Positions 4,985-5,416 of a stretch of 5,416 nucleotides of DNA are shown piece by piece. The notes under the pieces were generated by a model. That model was not told the origin of the DNA, made no database searches, and was given only the letters and a program-made list of their open reading frames with translations. How positions within the stretch are numbered: the first letter of the stretch is position 1; each line of letters begins with the position of its first letter. A program made the position numbers and the translations under genes. The stretch covers positions 1 through 5,416 of the forward strand of contig JAJXVI010000214.1 of assembly GCA_021782195.1 (NCBI GenBank), read 5' to 3'. The stretch comes from a bacterium. GTDB taxonomy: Bacteria > Vulcanimicrobiota > Xenobia > RGZZ01.

Positions 4985-5416
4985 CAGGAAGCATCATTCC
5001 GGACTCACATCTCTTTTCGTGGGAGTCTGTGCTTCGTTGTGGAAGCATCGTTTCGCGATCCTTCCGGGATGGATGGGCTCTTCAGCAACTCGACCAATCT
5101 GTGGGGAGAGGGCGAATGCAGTCGGTTTACCCTGGGATTGCTCGCGCACCTCCGTCTGTACTTGCACACAGGCACGGGAACAATCTTCGGTCGGCGTCTG
5201 TCAGGCGGTTCGAGTGGCACGATGGGCAGCGGGTACGTGACCCCGGGGAGGAGCGCTTCACTGTCAAGCGGCGAGCGTGCCCCTTTTTCACGAACTCACG
5301 CCTCTCGCTGCCCCCGTCCCGCACATTCCGACACGGAACGATGCAGGCCGTCGGAGGGCGTGTGCACAGGTGGTTAACATCTCGTTCTAAAGTTGGAAGC
5401 ATCTGTCCCCTTTACT
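4985..5416. other. Non-coding stretch with no supported gene
   Basis: About 430 bases upstream of the lipoprotein gene contain only frames of poor composition. The best is a minus frame at 5127-5402 whose ATG is preceded by AAAGGGGA, but the product is Arg/Cys/Ser-rich and has no protein-like core. Noted here are GGAAGCATC at 4987-4995, 5041-5049 and 5395-5403, and a GGGGACAGAT-type sequence at the right edge. No RNA gene or CRISPR array is seen. Confidence 0.5.
4987..5403 (+). repeat. Three dispersed copies of GGAAGCATC
   Basis: The nine bases GGAAGCATC occur at 4987-4995, 5041-5049 and 5395-5403, all in the same orientation, each followed within five bases by a pyrimidine-rich run (ATTCC, GTTTC, TGTCC). 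Three copies of a nine-mer in about 420 bases exceed chance expectation. They may be binding sites or remnants of a dispersed repeat; neither can be decided from this window. Confidence 0.4.

Noticed and set aside
4961..5402. Frames upstream of the lipoprotein gene, including a minus frame with AAAGGGGA before its ATG
   Set aside because: The ribosome-binding-like sequence probably belongs to the border motif at the window edge. The product is Arg/Cys/Ser-rich and resembles no protein.

Overview
The window is GC-rich bacterial DNA (about 60 % by eye). No gene here is a recognised housekeeping gene, so the phylum cannot be named. The clearest taxonomic hint is a lipoprotein signal peptide with a Cys-start mature end, followed by surface-type beta domains. 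This suggests a bacterium that exports lipoproteins, plausibly a poorly characterised lineage known mostly from environmental genomes.

Layout from left to right: (1) positions 1-72 are the 3' end of a plus-strand reading frame running in from outside the window. (2) Positions 69-196 form a compact palindromic element. It has imperfect terminal inverted repeats, CTAG at both outer edges and nested internal palindromes, and it looks like a MITE or other non-autonomous element. The two CTAG edges supply the stop codons of the converging genes on either side. (3) A minus-strand gene (193-1020) encodes a protein with an elastin-like (VAPGG)8 repeat, a long Pro/Gly-rich linker and a C-terminal helical segment. 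(4) A second minus-strand frame (1187-2173) ends in a clearly homologous C-terminal helical segment, so the two genes form a paralogous, probably undescribed pair. (5) An orphan plus-strand frame (2368-3135) has coding-like composition but no recognised domain. (6) A minus-strand lipoprotein gene (3206-4903) has a very clear start. It encodes a lipobox, a poly-Gly stretch and a disordered linker, then a duplicated GWN-type beta domain, an IPT/TIG-like domain, a carboxypeptidase-regulatory-like domain and a C-terminal domain. A terminator-like hairpin follows it at 3147-3190. (7) Positions 4985-5416 hold no supported gene. They contain three copies of GGAAGCATC and, at the right edge, a GGGGACAGAT-type sequence resembling the border motifs seen near REP-type transposase genes.

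The three minus-strand genes seem to be separate transcription units: the first and last have their own promoter-like sequences. A TGTAAACA motif lies upstream of both, which hints at shared regulation but is only an 8-base match. The likely cellular theme is surface or exported proteins, firm only for the lipoprotein. The two paralogues have no visible signal peptide, and their role is unknown.
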